From Gammaproteobacteria bacterium (GTDB lineage Bacteria > Pseudomonadota > Gammaproteobacteria > Enterobacterales > Kangiellaceae), in the NCBI GenBank assembly GCA_013372875.1, contig JABXIW010000143.1:1-12103 (forward strand): a stretch of 12,103 bases of DNA, given 5' to 3'. Shown in pieces: positions 1-7,411 of this stretch. Both the position numbers and the translations under genes were made by a program. Positions within the stretch are counted from its first letter, which is position 1. Each line of letters begins with the position of its first letter. The notes below the pieces were generated by a model. That model made no database searches. It was not told the origin of the DNA and worked only from the letters and a program-made list of their open reading frames with translations.

Positions 1-3
1 AAT

Positions 4-79
4 GGGTTGCTAGCTCAGTCGGTAGAGCATCTGACTTTTAATCAGGTGGTCACAGGTTCGATTCCTGTGCAACCCACCA
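4..79 (+). tRNA. tRNA-Lys (anticodon UUU), CCA encoded
   Basis: This is a complete 76-nt cloverleaf. The acceptor stem pairs GGGTTGC (4-10) with GCAACCC (69-75), followed by discriminator A76 and genome-encoded CCA (77-79). The D-arm contains AGCTCAGTCGGTAGAGC. The anticodon stem CTGA/TCAG encloses the loop CTTTTAA with anticodon TTT at 37-39, which reads AAA and AAG lysine codons. The T-arm has GGTTCGATTCC. It is the only gene on the + strand, and a strong terminator follows 12 nt later, so it is either a single tRNA or the last of an array beginning outside the window. Confidence 0.98.
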
Positions 80-90
80 TTATTTGAAAA

Positions 91-118
91 GCCGCTATAG
101 AAATATAGCGGCTTTTTT
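91..118 (+). terminator. Intrinsic terminator of the tRNA-Lys transcript
   Basis: A perfect 9-bp stem GCCGCTATA (91-99) / TATAGCGGC (104-112) closes a GAAA tetraloop (100-103) and is followed by TTTTTT (113-118). A run of A lies just before the stem, so it could also work, more weakly, for the XRE gene that ends at 131 on the opposite strand. Confidence 0.93.
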
Positions 119-130
119 GTTTTTAGAAGT

Positions 131-832
131 TTATTGTTTATCTATTCGATAAAAGCGAGCTTCGATGATTAATACTAATATTGATAGAATCACTAGAAGC
201 ATACCTATAAAGTGTACCATATGTTTAATCGTGCCAAACGTCTCATGTTCTTCTTCTAACCTATAAACCCGGTATCCTCTTTCTAAATCTTCCCTGAATT
301 CATTGCCCATATAATGAGTTGTTACCTTTTGAGAAAAGCTCATTTCTGAATTTTGCATTAAATTACACTCTTCATGATGAATATTATTATGCTTTGCTCT
401 ACATTTGTCTTTTAATTCAGTAAGCTCAATAACTTCGGACGTATAATAGTATTTAGTGTTTGTTATTCCAAAGCTATGGAATATCGAAAGATAGATAAAT
501 AAAAAACCAAGCAAGAAAAGTCCTGCACTAATCAAAACTATCCGTTTGCGCTTCTTCTTTATATGCTCCGACTGGCCACTGGTTGAAGCGGAGACCATAG
601 GAATATGCATCAAGTTCTTACGCACGTATGCCTTATCCAAATCTCTGATAATTTCATCTGGGCTTACTTTATAGGCTGCGCACAGCGCATCAAATATGTC
701 TGCAGAAGGTATGCTTTTATCATTTTCCAGCTTAGATAAATAAGATTGTTCAATACCAATTTTTTCGGCGCATTCGGGTTGTGTCCAGCCGCTAATAGCT
801 CGCAAAGATCTTAATTTTTCGCCAAGGGTCAT
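131..832 (-). CDS. Membrane-anchored XRE-family (Cro/CI-type HTH) transcriptional regulator with periplasmic loop
   Basis: The product is 233 aa from the ATG at 832. Residues about 3-63 form an HTH_3/XRE DNA-binding domain, with GEKLRSLRAISGWTQ, the recognition-helix segment IEQSYLSKLEN and a closing LCAAYKVSPDEII. A basic linker (KKKRKR) precedes transmembrane segment 1 (about 98-118). A periplasmic loop of about 85 residues follows, then transmembrane segment 2 (about 204-223) and a short basic tail. The positive charges put both ends in the cytoplasm. The loop carries Cys144, His148, His152-His153 and Cys156, a spacing that could bind metal or form a disulfide; this is inference. Start choice: GGAG lies 6 nt before ATG 832, whereas the in-frame ATG at 844 has only a weak AAAGG 12 nt away. 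The gene is visibly more AT-rich than its neighbours. I do not recognise a named family for the loop, and the target and signal are unknown. Autoregulation is plausible given the repeats at 898-942. Confidence 0.82.
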   Translation of the reverse strand: MTLGEKLRSLRAISGWTQPECAEKIGIEQSYLSKLENDKSIPSADIFDALCAAYKVSPDEIIRDLDKAYVRKNLMHIPMVSASTSGQSEHIKKKRKRIVLISAGLFLLGFLFIYLSIFHSFGITNTKYYYTSEVIELTELKDKCRAKHNNIHHEECNLMQNSEMSFSQKVTTHYMGNEFREDLERGYRVYRLEEEHETFGTIKHMVHFIGMLLVILSILVLIIEARFYRIDKQ

Positions 833-896
833 GTTGTTCTCCATTTAGTAATTTGACCTTTAAATTGTTGAAAAATATTTAAAGAATAGGAAGTCG

Positions 897-925
897 AATA
901 CAGGTGAATATACAGGAATATTCAA
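897..925 (-). promoter_or_regulatory. Candidate sigma-70 promoter of the XRE regulator
   Basis: On the - strand, a -35-like TTGAAT (925-920) and a -10-like TGTATT (902-897) are separated by exactly 17 nt. Each matches the consensus at four of six positions. The repeats at 898-942 cover both elements, which fits a repressor-controlled promoter. Predicted from sequence only. Confidence 0.35.
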
Positions 926-942
926 GAAACTACAGTAATATC
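898..942. repeat. Three direct repeats (TACAG-n-AATAT), candidate operator of the XRE regulator
   Basis: Three same-orientation copies are visible on the + strand: ATACAGGTGAATAT (898-911), ATACAGGAATATT (910-922) and CTACAGTAATATC (930-942). Their ACAG cores begin at 900, 912 and 932, so the steps are 12 and 20 bp, about one and two helical turns. The middle copy contains the 8-bp palindrome GAATATTC (916-923). The array lies 65-110 bp upstream of the XRE start and overlaps its predicted promoter. XRE proteins often bind repeated operators in their own promoter; the assignment to this protein is inference. Confidence 0.5.
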
Positions 943-964
943 ATGTGTTTGCGAACAAGGATGT

Positions 965-990
965 AAAAAAGGGCGCTTAGAGCGCCCTTT
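965..990 (-). terminator. Intrinsic terminator of the S9 peptidase gene
   Basis: The stem GGGCGCT (971-977) / AGCGCCC (981-987) has a short loop. On the - strand it is followed by a U run (AAAAAA at 965-970 on +). It lies 17 nt beyond the peptidase stop codon at 1007 and separates that gene from the XRE regulator. Confidence 0.9.
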
Positions 991-1006
991 ATCTATGCCT
1001 ATTAAA

Positions 1007-3181
1007 TTATTTTAGCTGATCAGCCAAATAAGTATAAATTAGGGCGTTTAAACTTGCGCTTTGTTTGTTATTCGAAGCGCCACCGTGACCACCTTCGGTG
1101 TTTTCATAATATAGAACATCATGACCTTGTTCTTGCATTAACGCGACCATTTTACGCGCATGACCTGGGTGAACTCGGTCATCACGAGTAGACGTGGTAA
1201 AGAAGATTTTCGGGTATTCGGTATCTTTATCGACATTGTGATAAGGCGAGTAAGTTTTTATGTATTCCCATTCATCTTCATTATCAGGGTTACCATATTC
1301 GCCCATCCAGCTAGCGCCCGCTAATAACTGATTAAAACGCTTCATGTCTAACAGTGGTACTTGGCAAACTACTGCATTGAATAAATCAGGCCGCATAGTG
1401 GCAACGGTACCTACTAGCAAGCCGCCATTCGAGCCACCACGAATACCTAAATGACGAGGAGAGGTAATTTTGCTCGCAACTAGATCTTCACCAACAGTGA
1501 TAAAGTCAGTAAAAGCTATATGGCGATTTTTCTTTAATGCCGCCTGGTGCCATCTTGGGCCATACTCGCCACCACCGCGAATATTTGCTAGCGCATAAAC
1601 ACCGCCTTGTTCTAACCAATCCATACCGATAGTTGCTGAATAGTTAGGGCGAAGAGAAACTTCAAAGCCGCCATAACCATAAAGTAGGGTTGGGTTTTTA
1701 CCGTTATATTCAGTATCTTTGTGCATCACTAAGAAGTAAGGGATTTTAGTGCCGTCTTTTGCAGTAGCAAATTTTTGCTCAACTTTGTAAGGCGTTGCAT
1801 CAAAGAATGCTGGCAGGCTTTTTAATGCGCTTGCAGTGTTAGTTTTGCTATCAAAGTAATACAGGCTGCTAGGCGTTAAGAAATTGTTATAATTCACAAA
1901 GAAATTATTATGCTCATCGCTTGAGCCAGACACCGATATAGCTCCTAAATCAGGCATATCAACTTTTTCATGTGACCATTTGCCACCTTTAAATTGATAG
2001 CGGTATAGTTCGCTAGCCACGTCTTTCAGGGTATTGATAAGAATATAATCTTTAGTGGTAGAAACGCCGGAAATTGAGGTGCTACTATCAGGAACCAACA
2101 CTTCAGTGAAGTTGGTCTTACCCGCTAGATAATCATCAATATTTTGTGAGAGTAGAGCCGCTTGCGGATAAGTTTTACCATCTACAGTCCAATCAGTTTT
2201 AAGCTCCAACAACATTTGGTCGTTACTAATTCCGGAGAAAGAACTATCCTGCGGACGGTTCAATTTTTTCAGGCCATCATCAGTCACTAAGAAAATATCT
2301 GAAGTGTAAAAAGTTAAACCTTGATAGATTAATTTGTAGGATTTGTCTTTGTCATGAGCAACAAAGGCCGCAACCCACACATTTTCTTTTTCGCCTTCAA
2401 AAATGGTTTTTGCTTTTTCTAGTGGCTCACCGCGTTTCCATTCTTTCACAATGCGGGCATAGCCTGAATCAGTCATGCTGCCGTCACCAAAATCAGTTCC
2501 AACGTAAACCGTATTTAAATCAATCCAATTAACTTGAGACTTTGCTTCTGGTAAATAAAAGCCATTTTCCACAAATGACTTACTTGGGATATCAAACTCG
2601 CGTACTACGGTCGCATCAGCACCGCCGCGTGATAGATTCAACAAGCAGCGTTTATATTCAGGATATAAGCAATTAGAGCCTTTATAAACCCAGTTTTCGC
2701 CTTCAGCTTCGGCTAGTTTGTCTAGGTCTAAGATGATTTCCCACTTTGGATCGTCCTTTTTGTATTCTGCTAAAGTTGTACGGCGCCATAAACCACGCTG
2801 ATTAGTGCCGTCGCGCCAGAAATTATAGAAATAATCGCCCATTTGGCCGACATATGGAATACGCTCATCAGAATCATAGACCTTCAGGTTTTTCTCGTAT
2901 AACTCTTCATACAAAGGCTGAGCTTTCAAATAGCCTAAAGATTTTTTGTTGTTTTCTTCAACCCAAGCTAAAGCCTTCTCGCCTTCAACTTCTTCAAGCC
3001 AAATATACGGATCTTCTTCGCTAACAGTAATTTCTGTGGCTGCTTCTACTTGCGGCTTTTGTTCAACCTGCTTTACTTCTGCTACAGGTACTTGAGCTGG
3101 AGCTTGTGCTTGCTCTGCATTGTCACAAGCGCTTAAAGCCAGTGTTATTGCAGAGACTAATGATAATAGTTTGATGTTCAT
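1007..3181 (-). CDS. Prolyl oligopeptidase family (S9A) serine peptidase, lipoprotein
   Basis: The product is 724 aa. It starts with a lipoprotein signal peptide ending in the lipobox LSAC, with Cys19 as the lipidated residue. A Pro/Gln/Glu-rich linker (about 20-55) leads to the S9A N-terminus DPYIWLEEVEGEKALAWVEE and a beta-propeller (to about 450). The alpha/beta-hydrolase domain carries the family marks LLYGYGGF, NIRGGGEYGPRWH and the nucleophile motif GGSNGG. The triad is Ser584, Asp667 (in DDR, with Arg669 in the position of the substrate-binding Arg of prolyl oligopeptidases) and His699. Such enzymes cut short peptides after proline or related residues. The lipid anchor places this one in the cell envelope facing the periplasm. 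Asp at position +2 is the residue that, in E. coli, keeps lipoproteins in the inner membrane. GGGGA lies 5 nt before the ATG. It appears monocistronic, with terminators on both sides. Specificity within S9 is not certain. Confidence 0.93.
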   Translation of the reverse strand: MNIKLLSLVSAITLALSACDNAEQAQAPAQVPVAEVKQVEQKPQVEAATEITVSEEDPYIWLEEVEGEKALAWVEENNKKSLGYLKAQPLYEELYEKNLKVYDSDERIPYVGQMGDYFYNFWRDGTNQRGLWRRTTLAEYKKDDPKWEIILDLDKLAEAEGENWVYKGSNCLYPEYKRCLLNLSRGGADATVVREFDIPSKSFVENGFYLPEAKSQVNWIDLNTVYVGTDFGDGSMTDSGYARIVKEWKRGEPLEKAKTIFEGEKENVWVAAFVAHDKDKSYKLIYQGLTFYTSDIFLVTDDGLKKLNRPQDSSFSGISNDQMLLELKTDWTVDGKTYPQAALLSQNIDDYLAGKTNFTEVLVPDSSTSISGVSTTKDYILINTLKDVASELYRYQFKGGKWSHEKVDMPDLGAISVSGSSDEHNNFFVNYNNFLTPSSLYYFDSKTNTASALKSLPAFFDATPYKVEQKFATAKDGTKIPYFLVMHKDTEYNGKNPTLLYGYGGFEVSLRPNYSATIGMDWLEQGGVYALANIRGGGEYGPRWHQAALKKNRHIAFTDFITVGEDLVASKITSPRHLGIRGGSNGGLLVGTVATMRPDLFNAVVCQVPLLDMKRFNQLLAGASWMGEYGNPDNEDEWEYIKTYSPYHNVDKDTEYPKIFFTTSTRDDRVHPGHARKMVALMQEQGHDVLYYENTEGGHGGASNNKQSASLNALIYTYLADQLK

Positions 3182-3203
3182 TTACTTCCCCATGAATTTA
3201 AAA

Positions 3204-3219
3204 CTTAACGAGAATAGCA
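3204..3219 (-). promoter_or_regulatory. Possible extended -10 promoter of the S9 peptidase gene
   Basis: TGCTATTCT on the - strand (3219-3211) fits an extended -10 element (TG-n-TAT--T). It lies between the upstream terminator (3262-3287) and the peptidase ATG at 3181, giving a leader of about 25 nt. No good -35 element is seen. The terminator upstream implies that a promoter must lie in this short gap, but its exact position is a weak call. Confidence 0.28.
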
Positions 3220-3261
3220 AAGGGAATTAAGGAGTTCTAGACTTTAATTGTTTCAAAGATT

Positions 3262-3287
3262 AAAAAAGGTGCTAAAGAGCACCTTTT
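3262..3287 (-). terminator. Intrinsic terminator of the sulfotransferase-halogenase operon
   Basis: The 6-bp stem GGTGCT (3268-3273) / AGCACC (3278-3283) has a 4-nt loop and is extended by A-T pairs. On the - strand it ends in a U run (AAAAAA at 3262-3267 on +). It sits 7 nt beyond the stop codon of the last halogenase gene. Confidence 0.88.
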
Positions 3288-3294
3288 ATATCGA

Positions 3295-4923
3295 TTACAC
3301 CCAGCCGGCTGGTTTATAGGCAGTAGGGTACTCTAGCATGCCAACTTTTTTTTGCAGCCACTCAGCATGAGTAGGTAGTTTCTGCTTAGCCATTGCTAGA
3401 CGGTTAAGGATTTGATGCGGCCGTTGGGTCTTCATAGCGTTTTTATCAAGGCTATTACCAAAACGGTTTTCGAATTCCATGCTGTAAAGAATCCACTGGT
3501 AATTCACATGCCTCCAAATCCCTGCGGTATCAACCGGGCTTCGCGGATCGATTAGACTCGATGATGCAGTACTCGGCTGGTAGTTGAGACCATTAAAGTT
3601 TTGATCCTCAAAATCAAAAGGTGACGGCGGCTTTTTGTTCCAGTATTCAAACTTTGCTTTTAAACGATCGGTGATATGTTCGTCACGTTGAACGGTTTTC
3701 CAAAACTCAGTATCAGTTCTTTGAGTTAAGCAATAGTGCATGTTTATAAAGTCTAAAACTTCATAAAATTTGTTAGACATAATCCGATTATACCTAAAAG
3801 CCATAGATTCCATCTGTTGCTCATCAAATGGAAAGTGCTGAGCTAGCATAATGGAGCCCAAATCACTCAGGTATAAGCCGGTAGACTCTAATGGCTCAAT
3901 AAAGCTATTAGAAAGGCCTATAGCTACGCAATTACCGTTCCAGGCTTGTGCTCTTTTTCCAACTTTGAAGTAAATAGTTCGGGAATTTAAATCTTCAGTA
4001 TTACCACCTTGGTAAGCGCGCATTTCTGCTTCAGCTGCGTCTTGATCGATAAAGCTGCTGGAGTGAACATAACCAATGGATCTCTGATTTTGCATGGGGA
4101 TGTCCCAAATCCAACCATTAGAAAGAGCCGTAGCCGTGGTGTACGGCCTTACCATACCAGGGTAGTGTTTGTCGTATGGCACATGCATTGTAATAGCGCG
4201 ATCGCAAAGTAACCATTGCGAACAATCTTCCCACTTTACGCCTTGAGCTTCTTCAATAAGTTTTGCTCGAAAGCCAGTGCAATCTACAAAAATATCGCCA
4301 CTGATGGTTCTATTAATATCGGTATTTAAATGATCAATAAAACCATTATCTTTTAGTTGTATCTCAGTTACATTGGCTAAAGTATGTTTAACACCTCGCT
4401 CCACAGAAATATCTCGTAGCATATCCGCAAATTTTTGCGCATTCATATGATAGGCATAGCTAAAACGCGCACCCATATCCCAGTCTCCAAGCATATTTGG
4501 AGATAAGCCTAAATCACAAATATCAGCTTGAGCAGTGCAGTAATAGACAAAAGGAATGCTTCGATCGGTTGCTAACCATTTTTCGATTACTCTATCGACA
4601 TTGTCCGAATTGTAACGATTAAAAGGATGATAATAAGAACTGCCGTCATTTCTTAGCCAGTTGCTGTATTTAATTGCTTGTTTGAATGAACCATCGGTTT
4701 TTTTTAAAAATTCTTGTTCATCAATACCGACAACGGATAAAAAATGCCGGATAGACAAAACCGTTGCTTCTCCTACAGAAATTCTCGGAATATCAGGAGA
4801 TTCAACAAGTTCAATTTCAACAGAGGGCTTTCTACCATTTCTATTTAGATAGCCGTTTAAATAAGCTGCCGCCATCCAACCTGATGAGCCGCCACCGACG
4901 ATGACAATTTTTTTCTTATTCAT
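3295..4923 (-). CDS. Flavin-dependent tryptophan-halogenase-family protein (second of tandem pair)
   Basis: The product is 542 aa, close to PrnA-type enzymes. These use FADH2, O2 and halide to halogenate electron-rich aromatics. The N-terminal FAD motif IVGGGSSGW is followed by SVGEAT. Lys81 in GSFKQAIKY matches the catalytic Lys79 of PrnA. The diagnostic WxWxIP motif is present as WIWDIP (271-276), and PLES gives Glu346-Ser347, the same numbers as in PrnA. The protein ends AYKPAGWV, shared with the neighbour. Start choice: ATG 4923 overlaps the upstream stop as TGATG, indicating translational coupling. The longer frame begins with TTG at 4935 and has little support. Two motifs differ from the upstream paralogue: GEATVLS replaces GEATIPS, and GLSNSFIEP replaces GLSGGFIEP. 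The substrate is unknown; tryptophan is not assured, since TBDR-linked members of this family can prefer free indole-like compounds. No flavin reductase gene is in the window. Confidence 0.9.
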   Translation of the reverse strand: MNKKKIVIVGGGSSGWMAAAYLNGYLNRNGRKPSVEIELVESPDIPRISVGEATVLSIRHFLSVVGIDEQEFLKKTDGSFKQAIKYSNWLRNDGSSYYHPFNRYNSDNVDRVIEKWLATDRSIPFVYYCTAQADICDLGLSPNMLGDWDMGARFSYAYHMNAQKFADMLRDISVERGVKHTLANVTEIQLKDNGFIDHLNTDINRTISGDIFVDCTGFRAKLIEEAQGVKWEDCSQWLLCDRAITMHVPYDKHYPGMVRPYTTATALSNGWIWDIPMQNQRSIGYVHSSSFIDQDAAEAEMRAYQGGNTEDLNSRTIYFKVGKRAQAWNGNCVAIGLSNSFIEPLESTGLYLSDLGSIMLAQHFPFDEQQMESMAFRYNRIMSNKFYEVLDFINMHYCLTQRTDTEFWKTVQRDEHITDRLKAKFEYWNKKPPSPFDFEDQNFNGLNYQPSTASSSLIDPRSPVDTAGIWRHVNYQWILYSMEFENRFGNSLDKNAMKTQRPHQILNRLAMAKQKLPTHAEWLQKKVGMLEYPTAYKPAGWV

Positions 4924-6554
4924 CAGGCTACCCAACCTGCAGGCTTATAAGCGGCCGAGTATTGTTTCATGCCTAACACTTTATTTAACCAAATATGATG
5001 GGGTGGAATTTGCTGTCGTGCCGCTTGCAACCTTTGGATAATATAAGGGTGTACATTTAACGGTTTGCGATTTTTTCCGTAAAGCTCGTCGTAGTTTTCA
5101 GAATTAAAATGCATGCCGTATAAAATGCATTCGTAACTTTCATGGTTCCAAAGACCTGCAGTATCCACTGGAGCTCTAAAATCGAACTCTTCTGATTGAA
5201 AATTAAATTGATGATTTGGTTGTTGAAAAAAGAACTGATCATCAAAATCAGCATTGGTAGGAGGGCGGTTTCTCCAAAACTCTAGCTTTGCTTGTAGCCT
5301 TGGGTTTATTCTCTCCGGTTTTTGAACTTCTTTCCAAAACGCTGTATCGGTTCTTTTGGTTAAGCAATAATGCATATTGATAAAATCTAAAATTTCATAA
5401 AAACGATTGGATAAAATTCGGTTATACCTAAATGCCATATCAGCCATATCGTCATCAGAATAAGGAAAATGTTCTGCAAGTGCTACGGCACCAAGGTCAC
5501 TTAAATAAAGCCCAGTGGACTCCAGCGGCTCAATAAATCCGCCTGATAAGCCAATTGCTACACAGTTGCCTTTCCAATTTTGATTTCTTCGGCCGACTTT
5601 AAAATGAATAGTTCGCGAATTTAAATTTGACGTATCGCCGCCTTGATAGGCTCGCATCTCTTTTTCCGCATCTTCTTCAGAAATAAAAGCGCTAGAATGA
5701 ACATAACCTATCGATCTTTGGTTCTGCATTGGGATATCCCAAATCCAACCATTGGAAAGAGCTGTTGCAGTTGTATAGGGACGCACAATTCCAGGGAAAT
5801 GATCTTCATAAGGAATATGCATGGTTATAGCACGATCGCATAGAAGCCACTGGGAATGATCTTCCCAACCAACACCAAGTTTCTCCTCAATTAATTTGGC
5901 GCGAAAACCAGTGCAATCTACATATAAGTCTGCTTCAATTTTTTCGCCAGTATCTGTATGAACAGCCGCAATATGATCATTAGTCACATCAATATCGGTC
6001 ACATTTGCCAGAAGGTGTTTAACGCCTCGTGGAACAGAAATGTCTCGCAGATAATCAGCAAATTTCTGCGCGTTCATGTGATACGCATAGGTTAAAGGCG
6101 CACCTAGCCGCCACTGGCCTAACATCAATGGTGCAAGACCCATTTCACAGATTATTGGCTGCTCAGAGCAAGTTTCCATAAAAGGAATGGACTGATCCGA
6201 CTCTAACCAGTCTTGAGCAGAAAAGTCTAGCGGTTGCTTGCGAATGCGTGAGAAAGGATGATGGTAGAAGCTGTTATCTTTGTTTACCCAGTTAGTATAT
6301 TTGATCGATTGTTTAAAAGTCGCATCCGTTGCCTTCATAAATTCAGCTTCATTGACATCAATGACCTTCAATAAATGGCGCATTGAGGGAATGGTTGCTT
6401 CACCTACTGAGATTCTTGGGATGTCAGGCGATTCGATTAAAGTGATTTCTACTCTTGAGTTTACACCGTCAACATTCAATGCTTTTTGTAAATAAGCAGC
6501 TGCGATCCAGCCAGAGGAACCGCCGCCAACGATTGCTACTTTACGCCTAATCAT
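4923..6554 (-). CDS. Flavin-dependent tryptophan-halogenase-family protein (first of tandem pair)
   Basis: The product is 543 aa and a close paralogue of the gene at 3295-4923; long stretches around WIWDIPMQNQRSIGYVHSS are identical. All family marks are present: the FAD loop IVGGGSSGW, the standard SVGEATIP, Lys81 in ATFKQSIKY (PrnA Lys79 position), WIWDIP (270-275), and PLES with Glu345-Ser346. This copy keeps the more usual residues at the sites where the second copy deviates, so it is the safer candidate for an active halogenase. Start choice: ATG 6554 aligns with the paralogue's ATG, has GAG 7 nt upstream and lies 4 nt after the sulfotransferase stop. An in-frame ATG at 6566 would give four more residues and an 8-nt overlap but has a poorly placed SD. 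It is the middle gene of a three-gene operon. The product, halide preference and substrate are unknown. Confidence 0.92.
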   Translation of the reverse strand: MIRRKVAIVGGGSSGWIAAAYLQKALNVDGVNSRVEITLIESPDIPRISVGEATIPSMRHLLKVIDVNEAEFMKATDATFKQSIKYTNWVNKDNSFYHHPFSRIRKQPLDFSAQDWLESDQSIPFMETCSEQPIICEMGLAPLMLGQWRLGAPLTYAYHMNAQKFADYLRDISVPRGVKHLLANVTDIDVTNDHIAAVHTDTGEKIEADLYVDCTGFRAKLIEEKLGVGWEDHSQWLLCDRAITMHIPYEDHFPGIVRPYTTATALSNGWIWDIPMQNQRSIGYVHSSAFISEEDAEKEMRAYQGGDTSNLNSRTIHFKVGRRNQNWKGNCVAIGLSGGFIEPLESTGLYLSDLGAVALAEHFPYSDDDMADMAFRYNRILSNRFYEILDFINMHYCLTKRTDTAFWKEVQKPERINPRLQAKLEFWRNRPPTNADFDDQFFFQQPNHQFNFQSEEFDFRAPVDTAGLWNHESYECILYGMHFNSENYDELYGKNRKPLNVHPYIIQRLQAARQQIPPHHIWLNKVLGMKQYSAAYKPAGWVA

Positions 6555-6558
6555 GCAA

Positions 6559-7344
6559 TCACTCATATCCCAAAAGTTTTCTTAACCCCGGCGCAGCAAA
6601 ATCTACTAAGGCTTTTTGCGCATCAGGCAACTCATTAGGGATATCGTATTTCTTTCCATAAAGATTTTCTCTTGCAGTACCGCTTTGTTTGCGATCAGAG
6701 CCAACTAAGACTCTTTCTTTCCAATCCTCTGGTGGCGTTATCCCGCAACTATTCAAAAGCCAATGGAAATAGGTTTGTGCCTCATCGCTATCGATGTTTT
6801 TCAAATGTTTAATCATATCTTCGTATTTAACAAAAGTTGCACCAGCCCCATACCAAGAAACACCGTTATGGGTGAATATTTCTTGAAGTGTGGGTGCTTT
6901 TTGATAAATGCCAAAAATCATCATGTTATAGATTTGCTCAAGAGTAAATTCTTCGCCTTTTAGATGCTCAAGGTTGCCTTGAAATGAATCCGATAAAAAG
7001 AATCGGGTTCGTGCCAACACCCAATCATATGGATCTCTGACAACAACAATTTGCTTAACATTGTGCATGGCATATGCTGATTCATCTGAAAACAACAAGT
7101 GTCCCCAACTTAACATTGGCTTTGGGCTTTTAAATGCTGCTAGATGATCCCTTAAAATTGGTATCTGAATAAACTCTTTATCGTATTGTTGCTCGACTGG
7201 AACGAACATTCGAATAATGTTTTTAATTAAGTGAGTTCCGCATTTTGGGACGGAGTTTAAGAATACCGGCTGTTTTAATTCTGTTTGCTGGTAATTAGCA
7301 TTTAAATCATTAAGAGTATCTGGTTTTGCGATTATTCTAGGCAT
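6559..7344 (-). CDS. PAPS-dependent sulfotransferase-family protein
   Basis: The product is 261 aa, a normal length for bacterial single-domain cytosolic sulfotransferases, with no signal peptide or membrane segment. The 5'-phosphosulfate loop is VPKCGTHLIK (Pro33 to Lys41). His82 in SWGHLLF sits where the catalytic base is expected. The 3'-phosphate-binding segment is VVVRDPYDWVLA (Arg103 onwards), and the C-terminal RKQSGTARENLYG resembles the substrate/PAPS-closing loop. The family moves sulfate from PAPS to a hydroxyl or amine. The Ser usually found eight residues after the Arg is Ala111 here, which may weaken 3'-phosphate binding. It is the first gene of the enzyme operon, directly before the halogenases and after the TBDR terminator. 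The acceptor is unknown; a shared small-molecule or glycan substrate with its neighbours is inference. The SD before ATG 7344 is weak. Confidence 0.85.
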   Translation of the reverse strand: MPRIIAKPDTLNDLNANYQQTELKQPVFLNSVPKCGTHLIKNIIRMFVPVEQQYDKEFIQIPILRDHLAAFKSPKPMLSWGHLLFSDESAYAMHNVKQIVVVRDPYDWVLARTRFFLSDSFQGNLEHLKGEEFTLEQIYNMMIFGIYQKAPTLQEIFTHNGVSWYGAGATFVKYEDMIKHLKNIDSDEAQTYFHWLLNSCGITPPEDWKERVLVGSDRKQSGTARENLYGKKYDIPNELPDAQKALVDFAAPGLRKLLGYE

Positions 7345-7410
7345 AATTTTTTCTATTTAATTTTATGAGCATAACTATATAACTTATAAAATATGAATAA
7401 AAGTCATTTA
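7345..7410 (-). promoter_or_regulatory. AT-rich gap that may hold the promoter of the sulfotransferase-halogenase operon
   Basis: This 66-bp gap lies between the TBDR terminator and the sulfotransferase ATG. It is almost all A/T and contains TATA-like hexamers (for example TATAAG and TATAGT on the - strand) and an ATGACT that could be a weak -35. No well-spaced promoter stands out, so the operon may depend partly on readthrough from the receptor gene. Confidence 0.25.
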
Positions 7411-7411
7411 A

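Noticed and set aside
1..844. tRNA-Lys as an integration site with the XRE gene as cargo
   Set aside because: No integrase and no second copy of the tRNA 3' end is seen in the window. The AT-rich XRE gene alone is not enough evidence.
898..942. LexA-type SOS box at the CTGTA motifs
   Set aside because: The CTGT motifs are direct repeats in one orientation; a LexA box needs CTGT and ACAG facing each other about 8 nt apart.
4924..4935. Longer N-terminus for the second halogenase, starting at TTG 4935
   Set aside because: The first codon is TTG, the extra residues do not align with the paralogue, and the ATG at 4923 forms a normal TGATG coupling overlap.
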